In this document: positions 62,273-64,000 of the stretch, one piece after another
Position numbering within the stretch: position 1 is the stretch's first letter
How the letters are laid out: the number at the start of each line of letters is the position of its first letter
Source of the DNA: Paraburkholderia rhizosphaerae
GTDB taxonomy: Bacteria > Pseudomonadota > Gammaproteobacteria > Burkholderiales > Burkholderiaceae
Direction: 5' to 3'
Assembly: GCF_004366595.1 (NCBI RefSeq)
Contig: NZ_SORE01000016.1
Coordinates: 62,001 to 126,000, forward strand
Length of the DNA stretch: 64,000 bases
The notes under the pieces: model-generated
Seen by the model: only the letters and a program-made list of their open reading frames with translations
What the model was told of the DNA's origin: nothing
Database searches by the model: none
Position numbers and translations under genes: made by a program

Positions 62273-63243
62273 TGCAGCGTCACCGACACAGGTTGACCAG
62301 GATGCAGGCGCGGCGCGTCGTCGACCGACGGATGCGCTTCGATCATGAACACGAGCTTCGCGCGGCTCTCGTTGCTATAGATGACGGGCGGCGTGTATTC
62401 CGCCGCGGTCGATATGAACGTGATCCTCGCTTTTATGTCCGATGCGCAACCGTCGCAATGGATCGTCAGCGCTCGGCCGGGCGCGAGCGAGCCGACCACC
62501 GCTTGCGGCACGAAAAAGCGCACCTTCACGTTTTGCGGCGGCAGCAGTTGCACGATCGGACTTCCCGCCTGCACCCATTCGCCGACGCGAAACAGCGTGT
62601 CGTAGACACGCCCTTTGGCAGGCGCATTCATGCGCATCTGATCGAGCTTCCATTGCGCCTGTGCGACGGCGGCCTGCGCCGCGTCCACTTGCGCGGCCTG
62701 CGCGAGCCGTTGCTGCGAGCGCCCCGGCAAGCGGGCCACCTCGACTTCACGCGTGAGCTCACGCACCTGCGCGTTCGCGGCATCGGCGGCGGCGCGCGAA
62801 TCGTCGAGTTGTCCCTTCGGAATGCCGCCTACGCGATACTGCGCGTCGTCGCGCGTCAGTTGCTGGGCGGCCTTGCGCGCATTCGCGACGGCTTGCGCGA
62901 GCTGCGCCCTCGTCACGTCGACTTCCGGCGCGCGCTTGCCCGTCTGGATGTCCGCGAGTTGCGCGCGGGCGGCGGCAAGCTGTTGCTGAGCCTGTTGCAG
63001 CGCCGCCGTCTCATAGACCGATTCGAGCGCGAACACGGGCGCGTTCGCGGCCACGTCCTGGCCGCGTGCGACGTCAAGTTGCATCAGCCGGCCCGACTGC
63101 GACGAGCCGAGATACACGAATTCGCCTTCGACATAGCCTTGCCACGTGTTGTCGGCCCGATGCGAGCATGCGCCGAGCGCACCGCATACGACGAGTGCGG
63201 TACAGAGCCACGTGGTGCGCGCGGAGAAACAGGAACGCTTCAT
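62269..63243 (-). CDS. HlyD-family membrane fusion lipoprotein (YbhG-like)
   Basis: A 324-residue periplasmic adaptor. The signal ends in a lipobox-like LGAC near residue 25. Next come the biotinyl-lipoyl half 'GRLMQLDVARGQDVAANAPVF', a long coiled coil (about 75-190, rich in Ala/Gln/Arg) and the second lipoyl half with 'GRVYDTLFRVGEWVQAGSPIV'. It bridges the permease and the outer membrane channel. The ATG at 63241-63243 overlaps the TetR stop by four bases. Confidence 0.93.
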   Translation of the reverse strand: MKRSCFSARTTWLCTALVVCGALGACSHRADNTWQGYVEGEFVYLGSSQSGRLMQLDVARGQDVAANAPVFALESVYETAALQQAQQQLAAARAQLADIQTGKRAPEVDVTRAQLAQAVANARKAAQQLTRDDAQYRVGGIPKGQLDDSRAAADAANAQVRELTREVEVARLPGRSQQRLAQAAQVDAAQAAVAQAQWKLDQMRMNAPAKGRVYDTLFRVGEWVQAGSPIVQLLPPQNVKVRFFVPQAVVGSLAPGRALTIHCDGCASDIKARITFISTAAEYTPPVIYSNESRAKLVFMIEAHPSVDDAPRLHPGQPVSVTLQ

Positions 63244-63959
63244 GAACTGTGCCCTTTGCGTAAGCGGCGCGTAGTCTTGCGCGCGGCGCGCGCTGCCGGC
63301 GGATGCATACCGCCCAGTAACAGCGCGGTGACGTGCCGATGCAATGTGTCGCGTTCGATTGGCGCAAAACCTCGAACGCTCTTCCACAACGTGGCGGCCG
63401 CTAGCGGCAGCATCACGAGCGCGATGATCGAGTTGAACATCAGAAGCGGATCGAGTTCGGGATTCACCGCGCCCGCGAGCTGCGCGTCCTTGATGCGGGC
63501 GCCAAAACGCCGGATGTTGTCGAACGGAATGCGCGTGATCATCCGGTCGCGCAGCATGCCGCCTTCGTTGACGACTTCGCGCAACCACAGCGACGGCAGC
63601 CATGGCATGCGGCCGGTCACGTCGAACAGCCGCGTGACGAACTCGTCGACCATAGAGAACGGGTCGTCGTTCGACTCACCGCCGGCGGCACTCCATACAA
63701 ATGCGACCGACGGAGCAAGCCGTTCGTCGACAAGCGCATCGAGCAGCGTCTCGCGATTCGTGAAGTAATAGTGCACCAGCGCGGACGTGACGCCCGCGCC
63801 CGCGGCAATCTGCGCGACGGTAGTCGCCGCGATGCCGCGCTCGGCGAAGAGTCGCGTCGCGGTGTCGAGCAGATGCTCGCGCACGTCGAAATTCTCGACG
63901 ACCGGGCGGCGGCCGCGAGGCTTCGCGGACGGACGTTTGGTGTTCAGTTTGGTGTTCAC
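63240..63959 (-). CDS. TetR-family regulator of the efflux operon (CecR-like)
   Basis: A 239-residue TetR regulator. The HTH is 'ATTVAQIAAGAGVTSALVHYYFTNRETLLDALVDER' (in part) at about 45-78, preceded by a basic Pro/Lys/Arg arm. The C-terminal domain is of the CecR/YbiH type. It is the first gene of the operon and is co-translated with hlyD by an ATGA overlap. The spacer at 63960-64000 has an AT-rich stretch (attgatgagttagttaaattcaa) that could hold its promoter and operator. Confidence 0.92.
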   Translation of the reverse strand: MNTKLNTKRPSAKPRGRRPVVENFDVREHLLDTATRLFAERGIAATTVAQIAAGAGVTSALVHYYFTNRETLLDALVDERLAPSVAFVWSAAGGESNDDPFSMVDEFVTRLFDVTGRMPWLPSLWLREVVNEGGMLRDRMITRIPFDNIRRFGARIKDAQLAGAVNPELDPLLMFNSIIALVMLPLAAATLWKSVRGFAPIERDTLHRHVTALLLGGMHPPAARAARKTTRRLRKGHSS

Positions 63960-64000
63960 GAACTGAGCCTAATTGATGAGTTAGTTAAATTCAAAGCGGG

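Overview
The window reads as chromosomal DNA of a high-GC betaproteobacterium of the Burkholderia/Paraburkholderia/Caballeronia group. The evidence is gene content and order: a 6S RNA gene behind zapA, lgt next to a LysR gene divergent from ilvD, DUF2486-holC-pepA divergent from lptFG, a cysI-DUF934-cysHDN-cobA sulfur cluster facing cysB, and a DUF2844/DUF3443 pair. Nothing resembles a plasmid, a prophage, a CRISPR array or an insertion sequence. No tRNA or rRNA gene was seen. Genus assignment is inference from synteny and protein resemblance, with no database search.

1-6 kb is a cobalamin region. The end of a CobC/CobD-like decarboxylase and BtuF are on the + strand. Facing them is a tightly packed minus-strand run, btuC-btuD-cobT-cobS-alpha-ribazole phosphatase, covering B12 import plus lower-ligand loading. 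6.4-16.3 kb is housekeeping: a ZapB-like coiled coil, ZapA, 6S RNA, an EVE-domain protein, a SIMPL-domain periplasmic protein, Lgt, a LysR regulator divergent from IlvD, a small cytochrome c, DUF2486, HolC and PepA. 16.4-19.1 kb holds the LPS exporter permeases LptF/LptG and CbiX. 19.2-25.2 kb is accessory: a DUF1996 secreted protein, a PLP aminotransferase, an FAD monooxygenase, an AraC regulator and a divergent AhpD-like protein.

25.2-32.7 kb is assimilatory sulfate reduction. CysD/CysN make APS, an APS-type CysH makes sulfite, CysI makes sulfide, CobA makes siroheme precursor for CysI, and CysB is the divergent regulator. 32.8-41.5 kb has an orphan branched-chain-type binding protein, a small conserved protein, and a six-gene sugar operon (LacI regulator, ABC ATPase, permease, binding protein, isomerase, Gfo/Idh/MocA dehydrogenase) under one perfect palindromic operator.

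41.7-47.0 kb is one 1787-codon RHS/SpvB-type gene. Its C-terminal tail carries a His/Cys pair in a caspase-like context, and no obvious immunity gene lies beside it. 47.4-50.7 kb holds a Pcm-family methyltransferase, a rhodanese and the DUF2844/DUF3443 pair, the latter with two pepsin-like DTG motifs. 50.8-58.5 kb has an omega-amino acid transaminase and the urea ABC transporter urtABCDE behind a near-consensus sigma-54 promoter. 58.6-64 kb is a TetR-HlyD-ABC ATPase-ABC permease-outer membrane factor efflux operon like YbhGFSR/CecR.

The most distinctive items are the RHS tail, a 48-bp repeat that inserts three 16-residue units into the ilvD-linked LysR regulator, a 9-bp repeat in the BtuF leader, and a 16-bp array that starts inside the stop codon region of the Gfo/Idh/MocA gene.
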